From Flammeovirgaceae bacterium UBA5867 (GTDB lineage: Bacteria > Bacteroidota > Bacteroidia > Cytophagales > Cyclobacteriaceae): 10,087 bases of DNA. Shown one piece after another: positions 1-6,735 of the stretch. Position 1 is the stretch's first letter. Each line of letters starts with the position of its first letter. Position numbers and translations under genes: made by a program. Where the stretch lies: the NCBI GenBank assembly GCA_002432545.1, contig DJFR01000171.1, positions 691-10,777 of the forward strand, in the 5' to 3' direction. The notes under the pieces are model-generated. The model saw only the letters and a program-made list of their open reading frames with translations. It was not told the DNA's origin and did no database searches.

Positions 1-546
1 CAGTTATTAAAGCTTCTGGTAACAAACCCTAACTTCCTGATACTCGATGAACCAACCAACGACTTTGACATCGATACTTTAAATGTACTGGAAGACTTCC
101 TCGATAAATTCAGCGGGTGTTTGTTGCTGGTATCGCACGATCGTTACTTCATGGATCACCTCGTGAATCAACTCTTTGTATTCGAAGGTGATGGTAACAT
201 TCGTCTCTTCAACGGTAACTATTCAGACTATCGCGACTGGGTTGAAGAGCAGGAGGCGATCGGGGCATCACCGAAAGTATCCAAGCCTGCCGTAAAAGAA
301 GAAGCACCTGTTGTTGTTGCTACAGAGAAACGCAAGGCATCTTTTAAAGAGAAGCAGGAGTATGAAAAACTTCAGGGAGAGATCGAAGTGTTGGAGAAAC
401 AGAAAGAAGAGCTTTCAGCATTGATCAACTCCGGAAGTACCGATCATAAACAACTGCAGGAGTGGGGGCAAAAAATGCAAAAACTGACCGATGATATCGA
501 TACCAAGACTCTGCGCTGGCTTGAACTTGCTGAAATCGTAAACTAA
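1..546 (+). CDS. ABC-F family ATPase, Uup-like, C-terminal part (5' truncated by window edge)
   Basis: The reading frame is open from base 1 and ends at TAA 544-546, so only about the last 181 residues are present. The visible part begins just before the Walker B segment of the second nucleotide-binding domain (LILDEPTND, codons 37-63), followed by the H-loop SHDRYF with its switch histidine at codon 136-138. ABC-F proteins are soluble twin-ATPase proteins acting on the ribosome or on nucleic acid; they are not transporters. After the ATPase domain comes a linker rich in Lys, Glu, Ala and Pro, then a charged Lys/Glu-rich segment that looks like a coiled coil (roughly the last 75 residues). 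That tail is typical of Uup-type members. The stretch FEGDGNIRLFNGNYSDYRDW is also characteristic. The family is clear; the exact subfamily and cellular role cannot be fixed from this part. No T-rich terminator follows it. Confidence 0.93.
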   Translation, partial: QLLKLLVTNPNFLILDEPTNDFDIDTLNVLEDFLDKFSGCLLLVSHDRYFMDHLVNQLFVFEGDGNIRLFNGNYSDYRDWVEEQEAIGASPKVSKPAVKEEAPVVVATEKRKASFKEKQEYEKLQGEIEVLEKQKEELSALINSGSTDHKQLQEWGQKMQKLTDDIDTKTLRWLELAEIVN

Positions 547-622
547 AACAGAGCTGATTACGAACCACTTATCACAAAATGGTTAAGGTACGGCAGATAA
601 TAATATTTTGCCGTTGGTATAA

Positions 623-657
623 TTTGCAGAAGAAATCGATTGAATAGTATATTTTTG
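623..657 (+). promoter_or_regulatory. Predicted Bacteroidota-type promoter of the GMC dehydrogenase operon
   Basis: TATTTTTG at 650-657 is an exact match to the Bacteroidota -7 element TAnnTTTG. A TTTG at 623-626 can serve as the -33 element, with a 23-base spacer at the long end of the accepted range. The -7 box ends 19 bases before the ATG at 677, which predicts a leader of only about 10-15 bases. This rests on motif match and position only. Confidence 0.5.
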
Positions 658-676
658 GAAAAATCTTAAACCGATC

Positions 677-2383
677 ATGAATCTCAATACAGAAGCTGAG
701 AAGAAGAACACGTACGATGCTATTGTGGTAGGCACAGGTATCAGTGGTGGTTGGGCTGCCAAGGAGCTCACCGAAAAGGGATTAAAAACATTGGTACTGG
801 AGCGTGGAAGAATGGTGAAGCACCCGGATTATCCGACAGCCACAAAAGATCCGTGGGATCTGCCGTATGCCGGAAAGCCTACTCAGGAAGATTTGAAACA
901 ACAAGGTGTTCAGGCCAGAACCGGATATACTGTTCGTCAGGATACCAAGCACTGGTTTGTGAACGACCTCGAGAACCCATACACAGAAGTAAAGCGCTTC
1001 GATTGGATGCGCGGATATCACGTAGGTGGTCGCTCTATTATGTGGGGACGCCAGAGTTACCGCTGGAGCCCGATGGACTTTGAGGCCAACGCTAAAGATG
1101 GTGTTGCTGTTGACTGGCCGATTCGTTACGCTGATCTCGCTCCATGGTATGACTATGTAGAGAGCTATATTGGTGTAAGTGGAAATAAAGATGGACTCGC
1201 ACAACTTCCTGATGGTAAGTTCTTACCGCCAATGGAATTGAACTGTGTTGAGCTTGACCTGAAAGATAAAGTATCCAGTAAATTTGGTGGTCGTGCATTG
1301 ACCATTGGTCGTACGGCCCACGCAACGGCACCCCTACCGCACAGCCCGCAACGTGGTACCTGTCAATTCAGAAACCTGTGCGCCCGCGGATGTCCGTATG
1401 GCGGATACTTCAGCAGTGTGTCATCAACATTGCCTGCTGCAGAGAAGACTGGTAACATGACGCTTCGCCCGAATTCTATCGTTCATGAGTTGATCTACGA
1501 TGAAGCGAAAGGTAAAGCCACAGGTGTTAAAGTGCTTGACGCTGAGACAGGTGAACAAGTGGAGTTCTATGCAAAAGTAATTTTCCTTTGTGCTTCTACA
1601 TTTGGTTCAACCTTTATCATGATGAACTCGATCTCGAATCGTTTCCAGAATGGTTTTGGTAATGACAGCGGTGAGCTTGGTCACAACATAATGGACCACC
1701 ACCTGAGTGTTGGTGCATTTGCTACCGTGGACGGCTTTGAAGATAAATACTACTTCGGAAGAAGAGCGAATGGTTTTTATATACCTCGTTACCGTAACGT
1801 AGGCAGCGACAAGCGCGATTACCTGCGTGGTTTCGGCTACCAGGGCGGTGCAAGTCGCCAGGGATGGCAGAGCCTCGTTGCAGAATTAAGTCTTGGGGCA
1901 GAACTGAAAGATGCCGTTGGTAAACCAGGTGGATGGACTATTGGTATGGGTGGTTTCGGTGAGATATTGCCTTACCACGATAACAAGGTAACACTCAACA
2001 AAGAGAAGAAAGATAAGTATGGCTTGCCAACGCTTACCTTCGATGCTGACCTGAAAGACAACGAGTATAAAATGCGTAAGGATATGGCGGCTGATGCAGC
2101 AGAGATGCTTGAGGCAGCAGGCTATAAAAACGTTGGTACTTACGACAATAAGATTGGTATAGGTTTAGGTATACATGAAATGGGTACAGCCCGCATGGGT
2201 AAAGATCCGAAGACATCAGTACTGAACAAGTTCAACCAGGTGCATGCCTGCAAGAACGTATATGTTACCGATGGATCGGCTATGACTTCTGCTGCTTGTC
2301 AGAACCCTTCACTTACCTATATGGCACTTACTGCACGCGCAGTAGACCATGCCGTAAGCGAACTGAAGAAGCAGAACCTCTGA
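677..2383 (+). CDS. GMC-family FAD-dependent oxidoreductase, gluconate/glucose dehydrogenase-like catalytic subunit
   Basis: The 568-residue protein has a complete GMC fold. The N-terminal FAD-binding motif GTGISG is at residues 19-24, and acidic E42 ends the second strand of the Rossmann unit. The C-terminal signature has H500 in HEMGTARMG and N543 in NPSLTY, which fits the usual His and His/Asn catalytic pair about 43 residues apart. C229, C235 and C239 form a C-x5-C-x3-C cluster; from memory this matches the cysteines that hold a 3Fe-4S cluster in Burkholderia-type FAD glucose dehydrogenase, so electrons probably leave through an iron-sulfur centre rather than to oxygen. The likely role is oxidation of a sugar, sugar acid or polyol; the substrate cannot be read. 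No signal peptide is visible. The ATG at 677 places the dinucleotide-binding fold 13 residues in, as usual. The gene lies 47 bases upstream of its small-subunit partner. Confidence 0.92.
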   Translation: MNLNTEAEKKNTYDAIVVGTGISGGWAAKELTEKGLKTLVLERGRMVKHPDYPTATKDPWDLPYAGKPTQEDLKQQGVQARTGYTVRQDTKHWFVNDLENPYTEVKRFDWMRGYHVGGRSIMWGRQSYRWSPMDFEANAKDGVAVDWPIRYADLAPWYDYVESYIGVSGNKDGLAQLPDGKFLPPMELNCVELDLKDKVSSKFGGRALTIGRTAHATAPLPHSPQRGTCQFRNLCARGCPYGGYFSSVSSTLPAAEKTGNMTLRPNSIVHELIYDEAKGKATGVKVLDAETGEQVEFYAKVIFLCASTFGSTFIMMNSISNRFQNGFGNDSGELGHNIMDHHLSVGAFATVDGFEDKYYFGRRANGFYIPRYRNVGSDKRDYLRGFGYQGGASRQGWQSLVAELSLGAELKDAVGKPGGWTIGMGGFGEILPYHDNKVTLNKEKKDKYGLPTLTFDADLKDNEYKMRKDMAADAAEMLEAAGYKNVGTYDNKIGIGLGIHEMGTARMGKDPKTSVLNKFNQVHACKNVYVTDGSAMTSAACQNPSLTYMALTARAVDHAVSELKKQNL

Positions 2384-2430
2384 TGCGTATTTAAAAACAT
2401 TAATTCAACAGATCAAAAAACTTATATAGT

Positions 2431-3012
2431 ATGGATCGCAGAGAAGCATTAAGACGCACCGCGTGGATCATGGGAGGAGTAATTTCCGCTCCCGCCATCA
2501 TGGGTGTGCTCAAGGGATGTACCGCTAAACCAACCATTGACTGGAAACCTGTTTTCGTATCCGAAGATCAAGGTATACTTATCGGTCAGGTTGCAGACAT
2601 CATCATTCCGAAAACCGATACTCCGGGCGCGAAAGAAGTGGGCGTACCGGGTTTTATAGACCTGATGCTGAAGGATGTATATACTAAAGAAGAACAGGAT
2701 AAATACCTGACCAGCCTGAAAGCATTTAACGAAGCAGCTGAGAAAGAACACGGTGATCCGTTCATCGAACTATCTCCGGAAACACAAACTGCATTCGTGA
2801 AGAAACTGCATGATGAAGTAGTAAAAGATAAGAGTGACAAAGCTCCGGCTTACAGACCTTTTATCATGACTACCAAAGAACTCACCATGCTCGGCTTCTT
2901 TACATCTGAAGTAGGAGCAACACAAGTATTGCAATACGTAGCAGTACCCGGATCGTATAAAGGATGTCTTCCATTGGCGGAAGCAGGTAACGGAAAGACC
3001 TGGGCGACTTAG
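2431..3012 (+). CDS. Gluconate 2-dehydrogenase subunit 3 family protein, Tat-exported
   Basis: This 193-residue protein is the usual small partner of GMC dehydrogenases of the gluconate dehydrogenase type. The N-terminus carries a twin-arginine pair (R3-R4, with a second pair R8-R9), a short hydrophobic stretch from about W12 to L27 and a cysteine at C30 after VLKG. This suggests Tat export and possibly lipidation at C30. The following region (DQGILIGQVADIIIPKTDTP, then PGAKEVGVPGFIDLMLKDVY) is typical of the family, which usually reads 'IIPxTDTPGAxxAGVxxFID'. In characterised systems this subunit acts as a hitchhiker: it carries the folded, signal-less catalytic subunit across the membrane. 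That fits the gene directly upstream. No cytochrome c subunit gene follows, so the electron acceptor is encoded elsewhere or is a diffusible carrier. Confidence 0.88.
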   Translation: MDRREALRRTAWIMGGVISAPAIMGVLKGCTAKPTIDWKPVFVSEDQGILIGQVADIIIPKTDTPGAKEVGVPGFIDLMLKDVYTKEEQDKYLTSLKAFNEAAEKEHGDPFIELSPETQTAFVKKLHDEVVKDKSDKAPAYRPFIMTTKELTMLGFFTSEVGATQVLQYVAVPGSYKGCLPLAEAGNGKTWAT

Positions 3013-3013
3013 T

Positions 3014-3048
3014 CGTTGATCGTTACACGTTAATGGTTAATCTTTACC
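3014..3048. repeat. Degenerate heptanucleotide tandem repeat (consensus CGTTAAT)
   Basis: Five consecutive 7-base units fill 3014-3020, 3021-3027, 3028-3034, 3035-3041 and 3042-3048. The first three begin with CGTT, the fourth with GGTT and the fifth with CTTT; the remaining positions vary around AAT. The array starts one base after the TAG stop of the preceding gene. It is short and degenerate, but the 7-base register is kept throughout. Confidence 0.55.
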
Positions 3049-3087
3049 GATTCCTGCGGCTACGATCGACCATCCGGATATAAAACA

Positions 3088-3139
3088 AAATCCAATTGCG
3101 TAAGAGGTATATATCTCGAAGCGCAATTGGATTTTTTTT
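3088..3139 (+). terminator. Rho-independent terminator of the GMC operon, possibly bidirectional
   Basis: A perfect 13-bp stem pairs AAATCCAATTGCG (3088-3100) with CGCAATTGGATTT (3122-3134). The loop is 21 bases and contains its own small palindrome (GAGGTATATATCTC). A run of eight T follows at 3132-3139. Read on the minus strand the same stem is followed by a weaker T-rich run, so it may also stop transcription of the convergent gene at 3244-5103. Confidence 0.85.
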
Positions 3140-3180
3140 ACTATATACATCGGTTACAGGCGACACTGTTTATCCTGAGG

Positions 3181-3233
3181 CCAGAAGCCGCAACTAGCAG
3201 GTCTCGAAGCTCGCAGCTAAAAACTCGCAGCTT
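3181..3233 (-). repeat. Dispersed intergenic repeat, AGCTGCGAG family, inverted copy
   Basis: On the minus strand this stretch holds AGCTGCGAG twice (plus-strand CTCGCAGCT at 3210-3218 and 3224-3232), then CTGCTAG (plus strand 3194-3200) and CTTCTGG (plus strand 3181-3187). The same four modules occur in the same order in the two copies at the end of the window (9925-9982 and 10019-10087). Five 7-base units can be read across 3199-3233, most resembling GAGCTNN. It lies 10 bases beyond the stop codon of the minus-strand gene at 3244-5103. Confidence 0.7.
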
Positions 3234-3243
3234 CCTTCCTACG

Positions 3244-5103
3244 TCACCAGCCAATGCCATAGTCTTCCCCATGATTACTCGATCCTCCCCAGAACGTTCC
3301 GTGTTCCCAGTCGAAATATATAGCGTTGATGGGACCTGCTGTGCGTTCATCCAGTCCGATGCTATAGCCCATCTGGCGTAATTCTTTCATAACATAGTTT
3401 GGTGTCTGCGTATTCAACATCACCGAACCTGCTTTACTATCGTGATTGCCGAATGAAGAGCGCATCTGGTAACTGACAATGTTGGCAGCTTCCACAGCTT
3501 CCTGTATTGTCATGCCGAATTCAACCACATTCAAAAAGCATTGCAGTAAATCCTGATCCTGACTGTCGCCACCTTGCACGGCAAATGACAGAAAAGGTTT
3601 GCCATTCTTCAAAGCCATACCCGGTGTTAATGTTACCCGCGGACGTTTGCCCGGCTCGAGTACATTGAATGGATTTTGTTTGGCATCCAATACGAATGAT
3701 TGCATCCGCTGACTCATACCAACACCCGTCTTGCCTGCTATACATGCCGGTACCCAGCCACCGCTTGGCGTAATCGATACAACCCATCCATCTTTATCTG
3801 CAGCTTCCACCGATGTAGTGCCCATCCTGAAATCACCCAGGTAATCTTCTGTTATAGTATTGTCTTCGTGCGAGAGACTTGCCTGGTTCCAGTTCTTCAT
3901 CAGGTCTGCAAACGGGTTTACTTTACCTTCATACGGATATGGATCGCCTGGGGCAGCCTTCGCGTTGTTACGTTCCCAGTTAATTTCCTTAGCACGCGCT
4001 TTTGCATACTCTTTTGAGAGCAAACCTTTTATTGGTTCTTCCGGAGCAAAGGCCGGATCGCCATAGTAAAAATCACGATCCGCGAAAGCGAGGTTCATGC
4101 TCTGGTATAGGGTATGTATATATTTAGCGGAGTTATAACCCATCGACTTCAAGTCGAAGTTCTCCAATATGTTAAGAGTCTGCAACATAGCCGGACCTTG
4201 TGTCCACTGTTGTAATTTATATACCTCGATGCCCTTATAGTTTATGGCGGAAGGTTCTTCAATCTTTACTTTCCAGGTAGCGAGGTCTTGTTCTGTTATG
4301 AGACCGCCTTGTTCTTTGCAGCCGCGTACAAATTCTTTCGCTATATCTCCTTTGTAAAATCGATCGTAGGCAGCATATATAGCTTCCTTGCGATTCTTTC
4401 CTTTCTTCAACGCCTGCTGTTCAGCTTCCACCAGCTTTTGTAAAGTCTGCAGCAAATCCGCTTGTCTAAACACTTCACCGGCTACCGGTGCTTCGCGATC
4501 TTTACCGAGGTGTGGGAGGAAAACCGCTTTGGAGTACGGCCATTCTTTGATCAGCGCTTTGTTTCGTTCAATGCTGTTGGCAGTCTGCGCTTCTATCGGG
4601 TAACCTTCCGCCATTTGCATCGCAGGAGCCAGTACATCTTTCAGACTCATCGTTCCGTACTCCGCTAACATGGTGCAGAGTCCACCAGGTGTACCAGGGG
4701 TTACAGCAGCAAGCGGACCGTACTCCGGAGGATATTGCATGCCTTTACCTTTATAGAACTCCGGTGTAGCCCCGGTAGGTGCAACGCCCAGTGCGTTGAT
4801 CGCGATTACTTTACCGGTCTTCGGATTGTATATAAGTGCCTGAGTTTCTCCGCCCCAACTCAGTACATCCCACATGGTGCAGGTGGCAGCAAGCATAGCA
4901 CAGGCTGCATCCACAGCGTTGCCACCTTTTTGAAAGGTCATGGCACCAGCAGTGGCAGCCAGAGGTTTACCGGTGATGGCCATCCAGTGTTTGCCATGGA
5001 GTGGAGGTTTTTGTGTGCCTTGCGGTCTGGCGTTAAACGACTGTGCATATATAGCAGTCGAAGCCAGCATTGTACTGATACAGAGTAAGGTTATCCGTTT
5101 CAT
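3244..5103 (-). CDS. Gamma-glutamyltransferase-family Ntn hydrolase, exported, divergent active site
   Basis: The 619-residue protein starts at the ATG at 5103. That start gives a clean signal peptide (MKRITLLCISTMLASTAIYA, cleavage near A20), and a promoter box at 5127-5134 lies inside the longer open frame that reaches back to 5154. The GGT fold is clear: an N-terminal region with GGNAVDAACAM, then the self-cleavage site with nucleophile T429 in GTTSVEAAD, which leaves a small subunit of 191 residues, and G511-G512 as oxyanion-hole glycines. Compared by eye with E. coli GGT, residues that bind the gamma-glutamyl group are replaced: R114 by P114, N411 by G449, Q430 by R466, D433 by S469, S462-S463 by V490-T491. 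T429 is followed by TS, not the usual TH. The protein probably matures by autoproteolysis in the periplasm, but its substrate is likely not glutathione. Membership of the superfamily is sure; the reaction is not. Confidence 0.9.
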   Translation of the reverse strand: MKRITLLCISTMLASTAIYAQSFNARPQGTQKPPLHGKHWMAITGKPLAATAGAMTFQKGGNAVDAACAMLAATCTMWDVLSWGGETQALIYNPKTGKVIAINALGVAPTGATPEFYKGKGMQYPPEYGPLAAVTPGTPGGLCTMLAEYGTMSLKDVLAPAMQMAEGYPIEAQTANSIERNKALIKEWPYSKAVFLPHLGKDREAPVAGEVFRQADLLQTLQKLVEAEQQALKKGKNRKEAIYAAYDRFYKGDIAKEFVRGCKEQGGLITEQDLATWKVKIEEPSAINYKGIEVYKLQQWTQGPAMLQTLNILENFDLKSMGYNSAKYIHTLYQSMNLAFADRDFYYGDPAFAPEEPIKGLLSKEYAKARAKEINWERNNAKAAPGDPYPYEGKVNPFADLMKNWNQASLSHEDNTITEDYLGDFRMGTTSVEAADKDGWVVSITPSGGWVPACIAGKTGVGMSQRMQSFVLDAKQNPFNVLEPGKRPRVTLTPGMALKNGKPFLSFAVQGGDSQDQDLLQCFLNVVEFGMTIQEAVEAANIVSYQMRSSFGNHDSKAGSVMLNTQTPNYVMKELRQMGYSIGLDERTAGPINAIYFDWEHGTFWGGSSNHGEDYGIGW

Positions 5104-5126
5104 AGGTTGAGTTATTTCGGTTAATT

Positions 5127-5134
5127 CAAATTTA
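5127..5134 (-). promoter_or_regulatory. Predicted -7 promoter element of the GGT-like gene
   Basis: On the minus strand this reads TAAATTTG, an exact TAnnTTTG match. It ends 23 bases before the ATG at 5103, a spacing similar to that of the GMC promoter (19 bases). No good TTTG is seen at the expected -33 distance. Its position within the longer open frame supports the shorter start at 5103. Confidence 0.45.
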
Positions 5135-5268
5135 CCAGCGATTCCTCTAATCATGGATAATATTTACACGGAGGGATGTAGAAAGTAGTGAGGGGTGTGA
5201 GGCTGCCACTGGTTCTGATATGAATTACCTCTTTATGTTTCTGCGTATGTATGGCATCTTAATAGCGT

Positions 5269-5694
5269 ATGAAAAAGTTTTTGAGTGGCAAAGTGATACT
5301 GCGATACCTGTACGATCAGCTCACGGGTAATTTTTTAGGTTTTCTTATTGGTATGTCGGCAACGAGTCTCGTGTCGAAGTTCTTTGAAACGCGCAGTCTG
5401 AAAAACCTGTGGGGTTTAACGGCCAAAAGAACGGTTGTAGATAAGGCTACATTCAGCAACCTCGAATGGATACTTTCCATCGTGATCGGATTTATAGTAT
5501 TCGAGATTTTTACAAAGGTTATCAAGGAGAAGATTGATAAGAATTTTCCGAAGTATAAAATAAAAGTGATGCGCTGGATGATTACCAACAATATACCCGA
5601 AAAGACTTCTGCTTTAGGAATCAAACTCAACCAGCAACGCATCGCCCTCTTTGCTGCTGTACATCAGGCTGTTGCGAGAGCGAAGAGTAAATAG
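5269..5694 (+). CDS. Small membrane protein, function unknown
   Basis: This is a 141-residue protein I do not recognise. Two hydrophobic segments are visible, about residues 20-39 (around NFLGFLIGMSATSLV) and 65-84 (LEWILSIVIGFIVFEIF), separated by a basic loop of about 25 residues and followed by a Lys-rich tail of about 55 residues. This suggests a helical hairpin with both ends in the cytoplasm. The basic tail continues with amphipathic helix-like sequence up to KSK at the end. It is transcribed divergently from the GGT-like gene; a near match to the -7 element (TATGTTTC, 5234-5241) lies 27 bases before the ATG. The gene ends just before the inverted repeat in front of the XRE regulator. 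Codon use resembles its neighbours. A real gene is likely from its length, membrane pattern and start; no function can be assigned. Confidence 0.75.
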   Translation: MKKFLSGKVILRYLYDQLTGNFLGFLIGMSATSLVSKFFETRSLKNLWGLTAKRTVVDKATFSNLEWILSIVIGFIVFEIFTKVIKEKIDKNFPKYKIKVMRWMITNNIPEKTSALGIKLNQQRIALFAAVHQAVARAKSK

Positions 5695-5695
5695 T

Positions 5696-5727
5696 GCGCT
5701 ATATACTACCGAAACTATATTTAGCGC
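5696..5727. promoter_or_regulatory. Interrupted inverted repeat upstream of the XRE regulator, possible operator
   Basis: GCGCT (5696-5700) pairs with AGCGC (5723-5727), and ATATA (5701-5705) pairs with TATAT (5716-5720). Two bulged T lie on the right side and a 10-base spacer in the middle. It starts one base after the stop of the preceding gene, 28 bases before the ATG of the XRE gene. A near -7 element (TATATTTA, 5716-5723) overlaps the right arm. There is no T-run, so it is not an ordinary terminator. An autoregulatory operator is a reasonable guess. Confidence 0.4.
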
Positions 5728-5754
5728 GCAGCTTTCGTTGGTGGCAAAAGAATC

Positions 5755-6015
5755 ATGGCAAAAAAATCCAAATTCGAAATAGAGGTAATTGATAAGGTTA
5801 AAGCGTTGCGCCTGAAGAGAAACCTGACCCAGGATGATATAGCTATGTTTCTGAACGCTTCCCGCGGATTTATAGGGCAGATCGAAAGTCCGGATTCTGC
5901 CAGTAAATATAATCTTAACCACCTCAACAAACTGGCGCAGGAAATGGGATGCTCCCCGAAGGACTTTATACCCGAAAAACCGGTGACCGAAAGTAAAGGT
6001 CGGAAGAAAAATTAG
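5755..6015 (+). CDS. XRE-family helix-turn-helix transcriptional regulator
   Basis: This 86-residue protein is a single Cro/C1-type DNA-binding domain. The five-helix pattern covers about residues 9-69, with the HTH itself in LTQDDIAMFLNASRGFIGQI and a following helix pair ending NLNHLNKLAQEMGCSPKDFI. The FIGQIE stretch takes the place of the usual 'YISxIE' after the recognition helix. A short basic tail follows (ESKGRKKN). There is no ligand-binding or peptidase domain, so it is a minimal regulator that probably acts as a dimer. The ATG at 5755 is preceded by an A-rich stretch typical of Bacteroidota starts. An inverted repeat at 5696-5727 lies directly upstream and could be its own operator. 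The genes it controls cannot be read; the next gene starts 88 bases downstream on the same strand. Confidence 0.9.
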   Translation: MAKKSKFEIEVIDKVKALRLKRNLTQDDIAMFLNASRGFIGQIESPDSASKYNLNHLNKLAQEMGCSPKDFIPEKPVTESKGRKKN

Positions 6016-6103
6016 GTATAGTTTCGGACACACCTACCAGAAAATCAGCAGGAAATTTTTGTGGTTCTCGCGCCTGCTCTCGATATTGGTATATAGATTC
6101 GCT

Positions 6104-6715
6104 ATGGCGATGATCGATTATACTTTTCATCCAAAGTATGTTGAACCATACTACCTGTTGCTGATGAATGCCAATTTCATCAGAGATCCTGAAAAAGCTC
6201 CTGATCTTTTCAGAGATCTGAGACAGCTTTCGCTGGAATTGGACAACTCTCAACTTTCCATCATGCTCAAATCATCGTGGCGTCCATCCAAAGTTGCAGC
6301 CTGGATTATTGGTCTTGCAGGTAAAAAAGAACTGGAGGAAGATCTCATTCAACTTATGAAGTACAACGCGAGCTACTGTGAGCACGCGATCTTCGCGTTA
6401 ACCTTGCTGGATGTTGAAAGCAAAGTGCTGGAAGAGTATATAACCGATCAAATCCGAAAGTCTGAAGCATTGCCGGTTATGGATATAGAACGGTTCAGCT
6501 TTGCCTGGGCTATAGCTGCACTCGACTGGCTGAGCGATAAGAAACGCAACGATGTGCGGAGTGATAAATTTACCGAGCGGTGGCAGAGCTTTATAGTATC
6601 ATTGGAGACCAGGGCCAACAAAGCTGTGAATATTAACATAGACGACATGCTGAAACTTGCCGCTACCCGAAAAAACTTTTACCACGCGTTGCAGCTTGTG
6701 GAGTTGAATAAGTAA
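6104..6715 (+). CDS. DUF6000-like protein, function unknown
   Basis: The 203-residue product looks like an all-helical soluble protein. From memory it resembles the DUF6000 family in its order of blocks: YVEPYYLLLMNANF near the N-terminus, then SSWRPSKVAAWIIGLAGKK, then a YCEHAIFALTLLDVE block, then FAWAIAALDWL. No function is established for that family to my knowledge, and I could not confirm the match. The helix pattern is reminiscent of HEAT-like repeats. The start is uncertain. The frame is open from a TTG at 6059, which would add 15 hydrophobic residues, and a second ATG lies at 6110. I chose ATG 6104 because similarity begins soon after it and a near -7 element (AATTTTTG, 6054-6061) lies upstream. 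The ACP-like gene follows after 20 bases, which suggests co-transcription. Confidence 0.7.
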   Translation: MAMIDYTFHPKYVEPYYLLLMNANFIRDPEKAPDLFRDLRQLSLELDNSQLSIMLKSSWRPSKVAAWIIGLAGKKELEEDLIQLMKYNASYCEHAIFALTLLDVESKVLEEYITDQIRKSEALPVMDIERFSFAWAIAALDWLSDKKRNDVRSDKFTERWQSFIVSLETRANKAVNINIDDMLKLAATRKNFYHALQLVELNK

Positions 6716-6735
6716 CGGTATAAAATAAAACCGGG

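Noticed and set aside
590..614. Hairpin ACGGCA/TGCCGT after the ABC-F gene
   Set aside because: The stem is only 6 bp with a wobble extension and no T-run follows, so it is not supported as a terminator.
782..1331. Long minus-strand frames within the GMC dehydrogenase gene
   Set aside because: They are antisense shadows of a clear GMC coding region without domain features.
3127..3381. Open frame on the plus strand across the terminator and the end of the GGT-like gene
   Set aside because: It crosses the terminator, the repeat and the 3' end of a clear gene on the other strand, and its translation resembles no protein.
5104..5154. Longer N-terminus of the GGT-like protein starting at 5154
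   Set aside because: It would place 17 polar residues before a good signal peptide, and an exact TAnnTTTG box (5127-5134, minus strand) lies within it.
5614..6033. 139-residue minus-strand frame opposite the XRE gene
   Set aside because: It lies opposite a well-supported XRE regulator and the end of another gene, and has no recognisable domain.
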